Assembly (NCBI RefSeq): GCF_003386285.1
Contig: NZ_QPNC01000023.1
Coordinates: 33,428-97,427, forward strand
Direction: 5' to 3'
Length of the DNA: 64,000 bases
Origin: Nocardiopsis sp. FIRDI 009
GTDB taxonomy: Bacteria > Actinomycetota > Actinomycetes > Streptosporangiales > Streptosporangiaceae
How positions within the stretch are numbered: the stretch's first letter is position 1; every line of letters starts with the position of its first letter. Below the pieces are notes generated by a model. The model was not told where the DNA came from, searched no databases, and was given only the letters and a program-made list of their open reading frames with translations. This document shows, piece by piece, positions 48,732 through 58,471 of the stretch. A program made the position numbers and the translations under genes.

Positions 48732-49814
48732 CTACAGGGACACCCCGACCAGCACGGGTTCGTTGACCAGGCGCACGCCGAACGCGGCCTCGACCCCGGA
48801 CCGCACCTCGCGGGCCAGGTCCAGCAGGTCGCGCGTGGTCGCGCCGCCCGGGTTGGTCAGCGCCAGCGTGTGCTTGCCCGAGATCCGGGCGGGGCCGGCC
48901 CCGTACCCCTTGGTGAACCCGGCCCGGTCGATCAGCCAGGCGGCGGACAGCTTGACGTTGCCGTCGCCGTCCGGGTGCCCGGGGACCTCGACGTCCGGGC
49001 CGAGCCGCGCGGCCGCGCGGTCGCGCACGGCGGCGAACTCCTCGGCGGTCACGACGGGGTTGGTGAAGAACGACCCCGCGCTGCGCGTGTCGGGGTCGTC
49101 CGCGTCCAGGACCATGCCCTTGCCCGCGCGCAGGGCCAGAACGGTCTCCCGGGCCCTGGCCAGGGGCACCCGGGCGCCCGCCTCGGTCCCCAGGGCCCTG
49201 GCCACCTCGGCGTAGCGGATGGGTCGGCTCAGCTCGGATCTGCGCAGCTCGAAGACGACCTCGCACACGACGTAGCGGTCCTGGCCCTTGAACACGCTGT
49301 CGCGGTAGGTGAAGCCGCACTCGGCGTTGCTCATGGTGCGCCGCTCACCCGTGCGCCGGTCGTGGACGAGCACCTCGCGCACGGTCTGGCTGACGTCCTG
49401 GCCGTAGGCGCCCACGTTCTGGATGGGGGTGGACCCGACCCGGCCGGGGATCCCGGACAGGAACTCGATGCCGCTGAGCCCCTCGGCGACCGTGCGCTCC
49501 ACCAGCGGATCCCACTCGACGCCCGCCTCCGCGCGCAGCAGCACGACGTCCTCACCGGTCTCGGGGTCGCGTCCGGCCTCGGTGAGAAAGACCCCGCGCG
49601 AGTCGACGTGCACGACGGTGCCCGCGAAGCCGTCGTCGGCGACGACCAGGTTGCTGCCGCCGCCCAGGACCAGGAGCGGCTCGCCGTCCCGGTCCGCCGT
49701 GGTGACCGCCTCCACCAGCGCCTCGGTGGTGCGGGCGGCGAGGAAGGTCTTGGCCGGGCCGCCCAGCCCGAGCGTGGTGTGGTCGGAGAGCAGGGCTCCG
49801 GGGAGTGTGGACAC
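48732..49814 (-). CDS. murB: UDP-N-acetylenolpyruvoylglucosamine reductase
   Basis: 360 residues, the longer type I form. FAD-binding GGGSNLVVADDG and VGSTPIQNVGAYGQDVSQTV, the catalytic serine block AGSFFTNPVV and TNPGGATTRDLL. Makes UDP-MurNAc with NADPH for peptidoglycan. Follows hadB by 58 bases on the same strand, standard order in actinobacteria. Confidence 0.97.
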   Translation of the reverse strand: MSTLPGALLSDHTTLGLGGPAKTFLAARTTEALVEAVTTADRDGEPLLVLGGGSNLVVADDGFAGTVVHVDSRGVFLTEAGRDPETGEDVVLLRAEAGVEWDPLVERTVAEGLSGIEFLSGIPGRVGSTPIQNVGAYGQDVSQTVREVLVHDRRTGERRTMSNAECGFTYRDSVFKGQDRYVVCEVVFELRRSELSRPIRYAEVARALGTEAGARVPLARARETVLALRAGKGMVLDADDPDTRSAGSFFTNPVVTAEEFAAVRDRAAARLGPDVEVPGHPDGDGNVKLSAAWLIDRAGFTKGYGAGPARISGKHTLALTNPGGATTRDLLDLAREVRSGVEAAFGVRLVNEPVLVGVSL

Positions 49815-49872
49815 GGGTTCTACCTCACTGCTTCACTGCCGCCGCGACACGGTGGTGGGGCGGGCCCGCCGT

Positions 49873-50295
49873 TCAGGCCAGGCGGACGACGGCGGTGGAC
49901 TTGGCCAGTACCTTGGCGCCGCCGGAACGCGCCGTCAGGAGCACGTTCACGGTACCGTCGTCGTTCTTGGCCCGCACCTTGCCGCCGACGGTGATCTCGG
50001 CGCCCTCGTCGTCGTCGGGAACCACGACGGGCGCGGAGAAGCGCACCGAGTAGTCGACGACGCAGCCGGGGTCCCCGGTCCAGTCGGTGAGCACCCGCCC
50101 CGCCTCGGCCATGGTGAACATGCCGTGCGCGATCACGTCGGGCAGGCCGACGGACTTGGCGAAGCGCTCGTTCCAGTGGATGGGGTTGAAGTCGCCCGAG
50201 GCGCCCGCGTAGCGGACCAGGTCCAGGCGGCGGACCCGGAAGGTCCGCTCGGGCAGTTCGGTGCCGACCTCGACGTCGGCGTGGCGCAGGCTCAC
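49873..50295 (-). CDS. hadB: MaoC-like (3R)-hydroxyacyl dehydratase subunit (HadB-like)
   Basis: 140 residues from GTG 50295, GAGGAA 7 bases upstream; longer open frame upstream lacks homology. Hydratase-2 motif is complete: DFNPIHWNERFAK with catalytic Asp and His and VIAHGMFTMAEAG. Likely dehydrates beta-hydroxyacyl chains with the neighbouring HadA-like protein. Known in mycobacteria for fatty-acid elongation; substrate here is unknown. Confidence 0.9.
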   Translation of the reverse strand: MSLRHADVEVGTELPERTFRVRRLDLVRYAGASGDFNPIHWNERFAKSVGLPDVIAHGMFTMAEAGRVLTDWTGDPGCVVDYSVRFSAPVVVPDDDEGAEITVGGKVRAKNDDGTVNVLLTARSGGAKVLAKSTAVVRLA

Positions 50296-50336
50296 GGTCG
50301 CGTTCCTCACGTTCCTGGTCGTCGGAAGGGTCCTGG

Positions 50337-50777
50337 TCAGGCGCGCACGACGAGCATCATGCCCGCCGTGACGACGTGCTCGCCGTCGGCCGCCGTGGCC
50401 ACGGTCTCCAGCGTGAGCATCCCGTTGCCGCCGAGGGTCCTGACGTCGGCGATCCGGGTGACGGCGGTCAGGACGTCGCCCGCGTGCAGGGGGCGGGTGT
50501 AGTGGAAGCTCTGGTCGCCGTGGACGACGCGGGAGAAGTCCACCCCCAGGTCGGGGTCGGCGACGGCCTGCGCGGAACCGGCCATGCCCAGGATGACGGG
50601 GAAGGTGGGCGGCGCGATCACGTCGGGGTACCCGGCGGCCTTGGCCGCCCCGGGATCGACGTAGACCGGGTTGGGGTCGTTGATCGCCTCCGCGAACTCG
50701 CGGATCTTGCCTCGGGTCACCTCGTAGGGTTCCGGCGCCGGGTACTCCCGGCCGACGTACTCGGCGTTGATCGCCAC
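50337..50777 (-). CDS. hadA: MaoC N-terminal-type dehydratase subunit (HadA-like)
   Basis: 146 residues from GTG 50777 (VAINAEYVGREYPAPEPYEV) with AGGAGAGGG upstream. Hot-dog fold protein with NDPNPVYVDPGAAKAAGYPD and VIAPPTFPVIL: the catalytic HGM of the partner is replaced by PPTF, as in HadA/HadC structural subunits. So it likely needs HadB (gene downstream, 41-base gap) for activity. Confidence 0.9.
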   Translation of the reverse strand: MAINAEYVGREYPAPEPYEVTRGKIREFAEAINDPNPVYVDPGAAKAAGYPDVIAPPTFPVILGMAGSAQAVADPDLGVDFSRVVHGDQSFHYTRPLHAGDVLTAVTRIADVRTLGGNGMLTLETVATAADGEHVVTAGMMLVVRA

Positions 50778-50927
50778 GGTCTCCCTCTCCTGGTCCTCCT
50801 TGCCCGGGGAGGGGCCCCGGACACACGAACAACCCGGCGAGCGGATCGCTCGCCGGGCCGGAAGTCTAAGTCGAACGGAGCCACCGCTCACACGCGCCCG
50901 CGGGCGGGCGACGGCACACGACGGGAC

Positions 50928-51092
50928 TCAGCGGGTCTCGCGGTGCTCGTTGTGCTTGCGGCAGTTCGGGCAGAACTTCTTGATCGCGAGACGGTCGGGG
51001 GTGTTCCGACGGTTCTTACGCGTGATGTAGTTCCGGTGATTGCACTCCTGGCAGGCCAGGGTGATCTTCGGCCTCACGTCGGTGGCAGCCAC
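50928..51092 (-). CDS. rpmG: 50S ribosomal protein bL33 (L33), zinc form
   Basis: 54 residues from GTG 51092 ([20 protein letters not shown]), AAAGG 9 bases upstream. CQEC and CPNC bind zinc. Common place: tRNA-Thr, tRNA-Met, rpmG, hadA, hadB. Confidence 0.97.
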   Translation of the reverse strand: MAATDVRPKITLACQECNHRNYITRKNRRNTPDRLAIKKFCPNCRKHNEHRETR

Positions 51093-51193
51093 TTCGGAGT
51101 GCCTTTCTCGCTGGAGACGGTACTTGGTGCGCAGTGAACACTGCAAAGGGCCCGCGTCGACCCCTGAGATGGCCTCAGGGGTCAGCGGGTTGG

Positions 51194-51266
51194 TAGCGGA
51201 GGCCGGACTTGAACCGACGACACAGCGATTATGAGCCGCTTGCTCTACCGACTGAGCTACTCCGCC
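51194..51266 (-). tRNA. trnM: tRNA-Met (elongator, CAT anticodon)
   Basis: 73 bases, acceptor GGCGGAG / CTCCGCT, anticodon loop CTCATAA. The G1-T72 wobble and the lack of initiator features argue for the elongator form. No encoded CCA. Confidence 0.95.
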
Positions 51267-51367
51267 CCGATCGGTGGGGACGGTCACTGCTGACCGTTCC
51301 CGGTGCCAGGCCGGTAGTCGCTCCACCGGCCACCCACCTGAGTGGACCGGACCGCTTCAAGTGGTGG

Positions 51368-51440
51368 AGCCCCTTTACGGAATCGAACCGTAGACCTTCT
51401 CCTTACCATGGAGACGCTCTGCCGACTGAGCTAAAGGGGC
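51368..51440 (-). tRNA. trnT: tRNA-Thr (GGT anticodon)
   Basis: 73 bases, acceptor GCCCCTT / AAGGGGC, anticodon loop ATGGTAA. A CCA follows the discriminator directly (51367-51365), unlike the two other tRNAs here. Confidence 0.95.
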
Positions 51441-51702
51441 GCGCTGTGGGGCTTTCTCTCGTCCGCCCCGGGGGCGTTGCCCCCTTGCGCTGGTCATGAC
51501 TATACAGGTCTTCGGGGGTGGTCTGCCAAATCAAATCCCCTCCGCCCCCGTACGGGGCCCCCGTCCACGCGCGCACCCCACCCCTCCGGGGGGAGAAACC
51601 CCAGCGCAGAGACGGTCTCGCGGCTCGGGACGCCCTCGCGCGCGGAGCCCGTGGAGAGCGTCGATGTGATCCAGACCGCTCTCCTGGGGCGGCTCCCCGG
51701 GC

Positions 51703-53841
51703 TCATCCGTCCCCCTCCGTCACCCACACGTTGGACATGGCGTCGCGGTTGATCGTGCGGATGGCGGCGGGCAGCCCGAGCCGCCGCAGGGCGTCGGACA
51801 GGCGCGTGTCGTGCGTGAACACGATGAGCTGCCGGTGGCGTCCCACCTCCGACAGGACGGAGGCCAGGCCCTCGACGGTCTCGGTGTCCATCGCCTGGAC
51901 CGGGTCGTCGAGCACGAGGAAGCCGAAGGGGTTCCCGTCCACGAGGGCGCGCGGCAGGCAGATGGACAGCGCCAGCGCCTGGAACTCGCCCTGGCTGAGC
52001 AGACCGGGCGCGCTGGTCTGGTCCTCCACCCCGTCCACGGACACGTCCACCTCGACCCTGCGCCGGGCGCCCCGGCCGATGAGACGCATCCCCTGGAGGT
52101 CGATGTGGCGCTCCTGGCGCAACCGGAACCACACCTGCTCGGCCTGGGCCGCGACCGGACCCAACTGCTGCGACCGCAGCTCCCTGGCCTGCTCGGAGAG
52201 CCAGTTCAGGGCGGCCTCGGCGGAGGCCAGCGTCTCCCGGGCCGCGATGGCCTCCTGGGCGTCGTCGAGCCACCCGGAGAGCTGCTCGGCCAGGGGCGCC
52301 CATCCTCCGCTGGGGTCCTCCAGCCGCTCGCTGGCGTCGCGGCGGGCGCTGACGGCGGCGGCGCGGAGCTTGCGTCCGACCGTCTCGATGTGCTCGGCCA
52401 GCTCCCCGAGGTCGGTGATGTCCGCCCCGGACTCCCACAGGGCCCACACCTGTCCCAGTTCGCTCTCCGGCGGCAGCCATGAGGGCGCCGGGGCCAGGAG
52501 GAAGCGCGCCTGGTCGCGCGCGGCGTCGGCGCGCTCGTAGGCCGCGGAGGCGGGCGCGGCCTGGGCGCGCAGCGTGCGGAGCTGGGCGCCCGCCCGACGG
52601 ACCCAGTCGGGGCCCAGGGCCCCCTGTGCGGAACAGGTGGGGCACGTGGTCTCGGTGGGGTGGCGCTGGTGGTGTTCCAGTGCCTGTTCCAGGAGGCGGA
52701 CGACGCCGTGGGCGTGGTCGCCCTTGGTCCCGGCGGCCATCGCGAGCTCCATCGCCGCGCCGCGGAGCTCGTTGACGACGTCGTTGATCACGACCCGTTC
52801 GGGGACGGAGAGCCGACGCAGTCGGCGCAGGACGGTGTGGAGGGCGGGGTCGCTCGGGCCGTCGTCGGCGGCGATCGAGCGCAGCGCGTCCAGGTCCAGG
52901 TGCGGCGCCGTCAGGAGCTGGGCGGCGCGGGCGGCGCGGGGGTCGTCCGAGTCCTGGAGCGCCTCCAGGAGGAACCTGAGTTCGCGGGAGGGTCGGTCAC
53001 GGCGCTTGACCAAGCCGTCGCACACCCGGGCCAGCCTCCGTTCGGCCTCCGCGAGGCCGGTGAGGCCCAACAGGGCGGTGAGGGTGTCGTAGAGTTCGGC
53101 GGCCCGCCCGGTGACGGTGCGGCCGAGTTCGTCGTAGGACAGGAACGGCCGGTAGCGGACGAGGTGCTCGCCCCAGGCGAGGGTGCGCAGCGGGGCGGTC
53201 TCCCCGTCCGGGTGGACCACCTCGCCGCGTGCCGAGCGCACGCTCTCCCCGGTCCAGCGCCGGTTGACCCGGGTGGGGCCGTCGTCGCCCGCGATGTGCA
53301 GGTCGACGGTGGCCTCGGTGCGCTCGTCGTAGTGGAGGTTGCGCCACCCGTCGCGCCACCCGGTGGGCATGGCGTCCCAACGGGGGTTGCGACCGGTCAG
53401 GGCGGCCTCGGCGGCCTCGGCGAAGCTGGACTTGCCCGAGCCGTTGCGGCCCACGATGACCGTGAGACCGGGGCCGGGCGGGAAGGTGAGTTCGGCGGGG
53501 CGGCCGATGCCGCGGAAACCCTGCACCCGGATCCGGGTGAGGTAGGCGCGGCGGACCGGGCCCGCCGGGCGCCTCTCGGGTCCGGGTGCGGCGCCCTGGG
53601 CGGCGTCGGGCATGCGCTCGCCGTTCAGCAGGGCCGTCAGGGCCTCGTCGCCCCACAGGGCGGCGGTGACCCAGGAACGGACCTCGGCGGGCAGCCCCGA
53701 CCCCGCCAGTTCGTCCAGGAGCCCCTCGGTGACGGGGTCGTCCACGGGCGGTGGGGCATGGCGGTCGTGCCGTCCCCGGTCGTCGAACGCCTCGGGTCCC
53801 CGAGTCACCTGCGCCACCCCGCTCCGTTGTCGATCCTGCAC
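51703..53841 (-). CDS. SbcC/RecF-like AAA ATPase with CPTC hook motif
   Basis: 712 residues. Residues ~1-98 are an N-terminal region of its own; then AAA_23-like ATPase: Walker A GRNGSGKS at 131-138, a coiled middle, CPTC at 400-403 (a Rad50/SbcC-type zinc-hook motif), signature LSQGE at 615-619, Walker B FLVLDDP near 641-647 and switch His in FTHD near 677. It lies 58 bases after the JetC-like gene on the same strand and probably belongs to its operon, though TAATCT (a possible -10) just before its GTG leaves room for an own promoter. No nuclease partner gene is next to it. SMC/RecF-type DNA maintenance or defence ATPases (for example Lamassu LmuB) have the same architecture; the exact family is unknown. 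Confidence 0.8.
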   Translation of the reverse strand: MQDRQRSGVAQVTRGPEAFDDRGRHDRHAPPPVDDPVTEGLLDELAGSGLPAEVRSWVTAALWGDEALTALLNGERMPDAAQGAAPGPERRPAGPVRRAYLTRIRVQGFRGIGRPAELTFPPGPGLTVIVGRNGSGKSSFAEAAEAALTGRNPRWDAMPTGWRDGWRNLHYDERTEATVDLHIAGDDGPTRVNRRWTGESVRSARGEVVHPDGETAPLRTLAWGEHLVRYRPFLSYDELGRTVTGRAAELYDTLTALLGLTGLAEAERRLARVCDGLVKRRDRPSRELRFLLEALQDSDDPRAARAAQLLTAPHLDLDALRSIAADDGPSDPALHTVLRRLRRLSVPERVVINDVVNELRGAAMELAMAAGTKGDHAHGVVRLLEQALEHHQRHPTETTCPTCSAQGALGPDWVRRAGAQLRTLRAQAAPASAAYERADAARDQARFLLAPAPSWLPPESELGQVWALWESGADITDLGELAEHIETVGRKLRAAAVSARRDASERLEDPSGGWAPLAEQLSGWLDDAQEAIAARETLASAEAALNWLSEQARELRSQQLGPVAAQAEQVWFRLRQERHIDLQGMRLIGRGARRRVEVDVSVDGVEDQTSAPGLLSQGEFQALALSICLPRALVDGNPFGFLVLDDPVQAMDTETVEGLASVLSEVGRHRQLIVFTHDTRLSDALRRLGLPAAIRTINRDAMSNVWVTEGDG

Positions 53842-53899
53842 AAGCAGATTAGGACAGAGAGGGAAGTACGGCCCGAACTTCCCCCCGTTCTCTCCCCGT

Positions 53900-56800
53900 T
53901 CACACCCCGACCAGCCTGCGCCTGCTCCCGTCCCAGGTGAAGTGCAGGGTGGCGATGCCGGGCACGTCGGGGTCGCGCAGGCACTCGTAGATGTTGAGGC
54001 TCGGCACGCTGGCGAAGCAGCCCCACACCCGTTCGGAGGTCAGCACGAAGTCGAGGTCGAGTTCGACGAGCAGGCCGAGCAGGCGCCCGTGGGTGGGTTC
54101 GTCGACCTTGGCGAACGCGTCGTCGAGCAGGATGAGCCGCGGCGCCCACGGGGCGTGGGCGCCGAGGGCGTCGAACTGGGCGGCCGCGGCGGCGAACAGC
54201 ACCAGGTAGGCCACGACCCGCTGCTCCCCCTGGCTGAGGGCGGTCCGGTGGCCGAGCCTGCGCTCGTGGCCGCTGCTGTCGGTGACGTAGACGGTGAAGG
54301 CGAACCAGGAGCGGTAGTCCAGGGCCGCGCGCAGCTGGGCGCCGCCGGTGGCGGTGGGGTCGAGTCGACGGATCGCCTCGATGCAGCGGCGCAGGGCGTC
54401 GCGCAGGCGGGTGGTCTGGACCCGGGTGCGCTTCTCGGCCGGGGTGGCCAGGAGCGGGACGACGGCCTCCACGTCGGCCCCGGCGTCGGGGGCCAGGTCC
54501 CAGTCCAGGCGGACGCCGAGACCGGCGGAGGTGGTGACGTCCTTGAGGACCCCGTTCATGGTGGCGATGAGGCGGCGCGCCTCGTCGATCTGGCGGGAGA
54601 GGTGGCCGGCGAGCTCGCCGAGGAGGTGCCGCTCGAAGGCCTCCTCCTCGGCGATGGCGACGGTCTCCTCGGCGCGCGCGGCGGCGGCCGTGAGGCGTTC
54701 CGCGTAGGCGGTGACGTCGTGGGCGCCGTCCTCGTCGTGGACGGTGAGCCGTTTGAGTCCGCGCGGTTCGCTGAGTTCGGTGCGGGTCTGGGACCAGCCG
54801 ACCGAGGCGAGCAGGCGGCGCAGCTCCTCGCGGCTGCCGAGGATCGCGCTGTCGTCGACCTCGGCGACGTCGTCCTGCTCGGCGAGCCCCTCCTCCAGTT
54901 GGGTGACGAAGTCCTCCAGCAGGGCGAGGCGGGCGTCGGGGCCGGGCGGCGCGCCGGAGGCCGCCTCGGGCGCCGGGGCGTCGGCGCCGTCCGCCGGAAC
55001 GGCGCTCTCGGCGCGGGCGGCGAGGTAGCGGGCCAGGGGCGCGTCAGCGGCCGCGCAGGCGGCGAGACCGGCGGCGCCGAGCAGGACGGCGTCGGGGGTG
55101 TCGCCACAGGTCCCGGAACCGGTCGTGACGGCGGAGACGAGCGCGTCCCCACTGGCGAGGGCCAGACGGACCTGTTCGGCCCGTTCCCGGGCGGCGGCGG
55201 CGAGGCGGGCCTCGGCGCTGACCCGGTCGTCGCGGGCGCGCTGGGCCGCGCGTTCGAGTTCGGGCAGGCGGGCGGCGGCCTCCTCGGCCCGGGCCCGGAC
55301 CTGTTCGCGGGCGACGTCGAGCTGCTCCTCGGGTACGCCGCGGGCGCGGTCGCCGAGCTCGATCTGACGGCGGACCGTGATCATGTCGTCGATGGCGGCG
55401 GCCCGGACGTCCTCGGCCAGGATCCGGTCGGAGCGGGCGCGCCCCCAGGCGGCGAGGTGGCGCTCGTGGTCGGCCAGGCCCCAGGCCAGGACGTCGAGGT
55501 CGCGCAGCGCCGTGGCGACCAGGACGCGCAGGTGGTCGAGGGCGCGCAGGGTGCTGTCGAGTTCGGCGCGCACGGTCGGGAGCGGGTGCGTCGAAGCCCC
55601 TCCGTGGGCGGCGGCGGCCTCGCGGAGCCGGGCGCGGATGTCGAGGAGTTCGGCCCGGGCCTCGTCGGCGGCGGTCTGGGCGATGTCGTGGGCGCGGCGG
55701 GCGGCGGCCACGTCGGCCCGGGCGACGTCGAGGGTGGCCCAAGCGCGGACCAGCGGGGCGGGGTCGGGGAGGTCGCGGGAGATCTCCAGGAGTTCGGCGT
55801 AGGAGCTCTCCACGGCCCAGCGGCGCTCCCCGGCCTCGGACAGCAGCGCCTCGGCGATGGCCCGGCGCCGTTCGGTGTTGGCCAGTTGGCGGTCGCGGGC
55901 GCGTTTGCGGGCGGCCTCTCCGATGAACTCGGGCTCGGACTTGTGGTGTGTCCCGGAGGCGACGCCGAGGCGCCAGCCGCCGCCCAGGGACACGGAGCTG
56001 ACGGTGGCGACCGCAGTGTCGCGGCGGTGCTTGGGTTCGGAGTCCTCGGCGGCGTCCTGGGCCTCGGAGCGCAGCGCGATGGAGGAGAGCAGCGTACGCA
56101 GCGTGTCGTGGCTGACCCCGGTGTCGGGGGAGGCGACGGGGACGAGGGCGTCGAGGAGGGTGCGGCCCTTGGCGGGGCGCGCGGGGGTGAGGACGACGTC
56201 GCGGGTGGCGGGGTCGTGGAGGGCGCCGTCCGCGCGGATCCACGCGGTGAGCAGTCCACTGGCCTCCAGGGCGGCCTCGAGTCCGGCTCGCTGTTCGTCG
56301 GTGAGCGTCTCGGCGAAGTCGACGGCGAGGTGGAAGGGGACGCCCTCCCCGTCGGGGCGGGGGTGGGTGGCCCAGGCGGGGCGCTCGGGGGCGTGGTCGG
56401 CGCTCCGGGTGCGGCGGTCGGCGAGTTCGTGGAGTTCGTCGGAGAGCTGGCCCTCCTCCCCCACGGCGACGTCGCGGCGGGCGCGCAGCTCCTCCAGGAG
56501 CGGGTCGACGGCGGCGTGGGCCAGCCGGGAGACGGTGGCGGGCACGTCGGCGGCCAGGACGCGCAGGTCCTCGCTGATGGGCAGTTCGACGCTGCCCTCC
56601 AGTTCGTGGATGGCCTCGCCCAGGGCGTGGGCGTGGCTGGAGTCGCGCAGGCGGGCGGCCCAGGCGCGGACGCCCTCGGCGTAGTCGGCGCTCTCCTCGC
56701 GCAGGCGGGCGATGGCGTCGCGTTCGCGGGTGTGCGCCTGTTCGAGGTGGGCCTCGGCGCTCTCCGCCTCGCTGGTGAGGGCGACCAGGCGGCGGTCGGC

Positions 56801-58471
56801 GGCGGCCTCGGCGGTGGTGAGGCCGGTGAGGCGGGTGGCGGCGTCGGTGCGGGCGTCGGCGAGGGCGGCGGCCGAGGTGTACCGGTCGTGGAGCCGGCCG
56901 AGGTGCTCGCGCAGGGCCTCGAGGTCGATGCCGTCGACGGGCGGCCGTTCGACGGCCTGTTCCAGGCCCTGGAGGTCGACGCGGGTGGTGCTCTCCCGGG
57001 GGGCGTGGACGCGGGCGTCGGTGTCGGGGACGCGGCCGAGGGCGGCCGGGTCGATCCCGGCGGCGACGGCGGCGCGGGTGGCCTCGGCGTGGGTCTGCCG
57101 GAGGACGTCGAGGGCGCGTTCGATGGCCCTGGTGTCCTCGCCGAGCCGCTCCACGGCGTGGTCCTCGGTGCGTTCGGCGTGTTCCGCGGCGACCCAGGCG
57201 GCTTCGGCGGCGCGGATGTAGGCGCCGATGGCGGCGTCGTAGGCGCGGCGTTCGTTGTCGGTGGCGGTGGCTCCCCCGCCCCCGGCGGCGGCGAGGGTGC
57301 CCGCGTCGGCGTTGGCGGTGTCCCGGGTGCGGCGGGCCTGGTCGCGTTCCTCGAAGACACGGCCCTCGGCGGTGACGAGTTCGTCGAGTTCGGCGCGCAG
57401 ACGGTCGGCCTCGGCGGTGCGCTCGGCGCAGGCGTCGAGGCGCTCGCGGACCGCGGTGGCGCGGGCGCGCAGGGCGTGGACCAGGTAGCCGCGGTAGTCG
57501 GTGAGGAAGTCGGCGACCCCGGCGTCGGCGCGGGTGAGGGCGTCCTTCTCGGCGCGGGCCTGTTCGAGGTCGGCGATGTTGCGGGCGACCTCGTCGAGGA
57601 CGGTCTCGTCCATCGGCGGCAGGGCCTCGGACAGGACGCTGACGAGTTCCCCGGCCTCGAGGCGGTCGCCGATGGTGGGCCTGCGCAGGCGGTAGAGCAG
57701 GTGGACGAGGTTGCGGTAGCGGACGGAGTCGTCGAGGCCGAAGAGGGCGCTCATGACGCGGGCCCGGTAGGCGACCGGGCTGGTGAAGCAGTGGTCGGCG
57801 CCGAGTTCGGAGCGGAGGCGGTCGACGGGTTTGGGCCGGCCGTCGGTGACCAGCTCCAGGTCGTACCCGACGCGGCGCTCGGTGACGAAGAACACGCAGC
57901 GCGGGTCGGCGTCGCCGACGGCCAGGACCGCGGCGCCGAGGGTGAGGTGGCGGGGCGGGGTGTCCGGGCCGTCGGCGGGGTCGTCCCGTTCCGGGGCGGT
58001 ACCCCGTCCGGCCGCGTCCAGCCCGCGGTCGCCCCGCGCGGTGGTGAACTCGACCCACAGGTAGCCCAGGCGCGTGGCGGGGCCGGTGCCGTCGGGGTCC
58101 TCGTCCTGGTCGTCGGGTTCGGTCCGGGCCGTGCCGCCCAGCAGGTCGGGGCCGGTCTCCTCGGGGTCGGGGCCGCGGCCCGTCCGGGGGCCGTCGGCCA
58201 TCAGCCAGCGCAGGCTGGTGCGGTTGGTGCCGGTGGTGTCGAGGCGGCGGACGTCCCCGTCCAGCAGGAAGGGCAGCAGCATCTCCAGTGCCTTGGACTT
58301 GCCCGCGCCGTTGCGGCCGCGCAGCAGCAGCCGCCCCTCGGCGAAGTCGAGGACCTGGTCGTCGTACTGCCAGACGTTGCGGATGCCCGCCCGTTCGAGA
58401 CGGTAGCGGGGGGTGCTGGCCGGGTCAGTCGGAACCGTTCCGGGGGTCTGACTCGTCTCCTGGGTCACCAC
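53900..58471 (-). CDS. jetC: giant SMC/MukB-like ATPase, TIGR02680 / JetC type
   Basis: 1523 residues, about 100-150 longer than usual. Walker A GRNGAGKS at 52-59, after RYRLERAGIRNVWQYDD and LRG; the family block ALFGLDDSVRYRNLVHLLYRL lies near 245. Long Ala/Arg/Glu-rich coiled coils run from ~300 to ~1330. C-terminal head: signature LSQGEQRV at 1412-1419 and Walker B RLILLDDAFAKVD with Asp1450-Asp1451, where most SMC-type ATPases have Asp-Glu. Acidic inserts near 95-135 and 150-170. In type II Wadjet systems this protein extrudes and senses circular DNA. GTG start at 58471 overlaps the JetB-like gene by 47 bases, so they are coupled. Confidence 0.9.
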   Translation of the reverse strand: MVTQETSQTPGTVPTDPASTPRYRLERAGIRNVWQYDDQVLDFAEGRLLLRGRNGAGKSKALEMLLPFLLDGDVRRLDTTGTNRTSLRWLMADGPRTGRGPDPEETGPDLLGGTARTEPDDQDEDPDGTGPATRLGYLWVEFTTARGDRGLDAAGRGTAPERDDPADGPDTPPRHLTLGAAVLAVGDADPRCVFFVTERRVGYDLELVTDGRPKPVDRLRSELGADHCFTSPVAYRARVMSALFGLDDSVRYRNLVHLLYRLRRPTIGDRLEAGELVSVLSEALPPMDETVLDEVARNIADLEQARAEKDALTRADAGVADFLTDYRGYLVHALRARATAVRERLDACAERTAEADRLRAELDELVTAEGRVFEERDQARRTRDTANADAGTLAAAGGGGATATDNERRAYDAAIGAYIRAAEAAWVAAEHAERTEDHAVERLGEDTRAIERALDVLRQTHAEATRAAVAAGIDPAALGRVPDTDARVHAPRESTTRVDLQGLEQAVERPPVDGIDLEALREHLGRLHDRYTSAAALADARTDAATRLTGLTTAEAAADRRLVALTSEAESAEAHLEQAHTRERDAIARLREESADYAEGVRAWAARLRDSSHAHALGEAIHELEGSVELPISEDLRVLAADVPATVSRLAHAAVDPLLEELRARRDVAVGEEGQLSDELHELADRRTRSADHAPERPAWATHPRPDGEGVPFHLAVDFAETLTDEQRAGLEAALEASGLLTAWIRADGALHDPATRDVVLTPARPAKGRTLLDALVPVASPDTGVSHDTLRTLLSSIALRSEAQDAAEDSEPKHRRDTAVATVSSVSLGGGWRLGVASGTHHKSEPEFIGEAARKRARDRQLANTERRRAIAEALLSEAGERRWAVESSYAELLEISRDLPDPAPLVRAWATLDVARADVAAARRAHDIAQTAADEARAELLDIRARLREAAAAHGGASTHPLPTVRAELDSTLRALDHLRVLVATALRDLDVLAWGLADHERHLAAWGRARSDRILAEDVRAAAIDDMITVRRQIELGDRARGVPEEQLDVAREQVRARAEEAAARLPELERAAQRARDDRVSAEARLAAAARERAEQVRLALASGDALVSAVTTGSGTCGDTPDAVLLGAAGLAACAAADAPLARYLAARAESAVPADGADAPAPEAASGAPPGPDARLALLEDFVTQLEEGLAEQDDVAEVDDSAILGSREELRRLLASVGWSQTRTELSEPRGLKRLTVHDEDGAHDVTAYAERLTAAAARAEETVAIAEEEAFERHLLGELAGHLSRQIDEARRLIATMNGVLKDVTTSAGLGVRLDWDLAPDAGADVEAVVPLLATPAEKRTRVQTTRLRDALRRCIEAIRRLDPTATGGAQLRAALDYRSWFAFTVYVTDSSGHERRLGHRTALSQGEQRVVAYLVLFAAAAAQFDALGAHAPWAPRLILLDDAFAKVDEPTHGRLLGLLVELDLDFVLTSERVWGCFASVPSLNIYECLRDPDVPGIATLHFTWDGSRRRLVGV

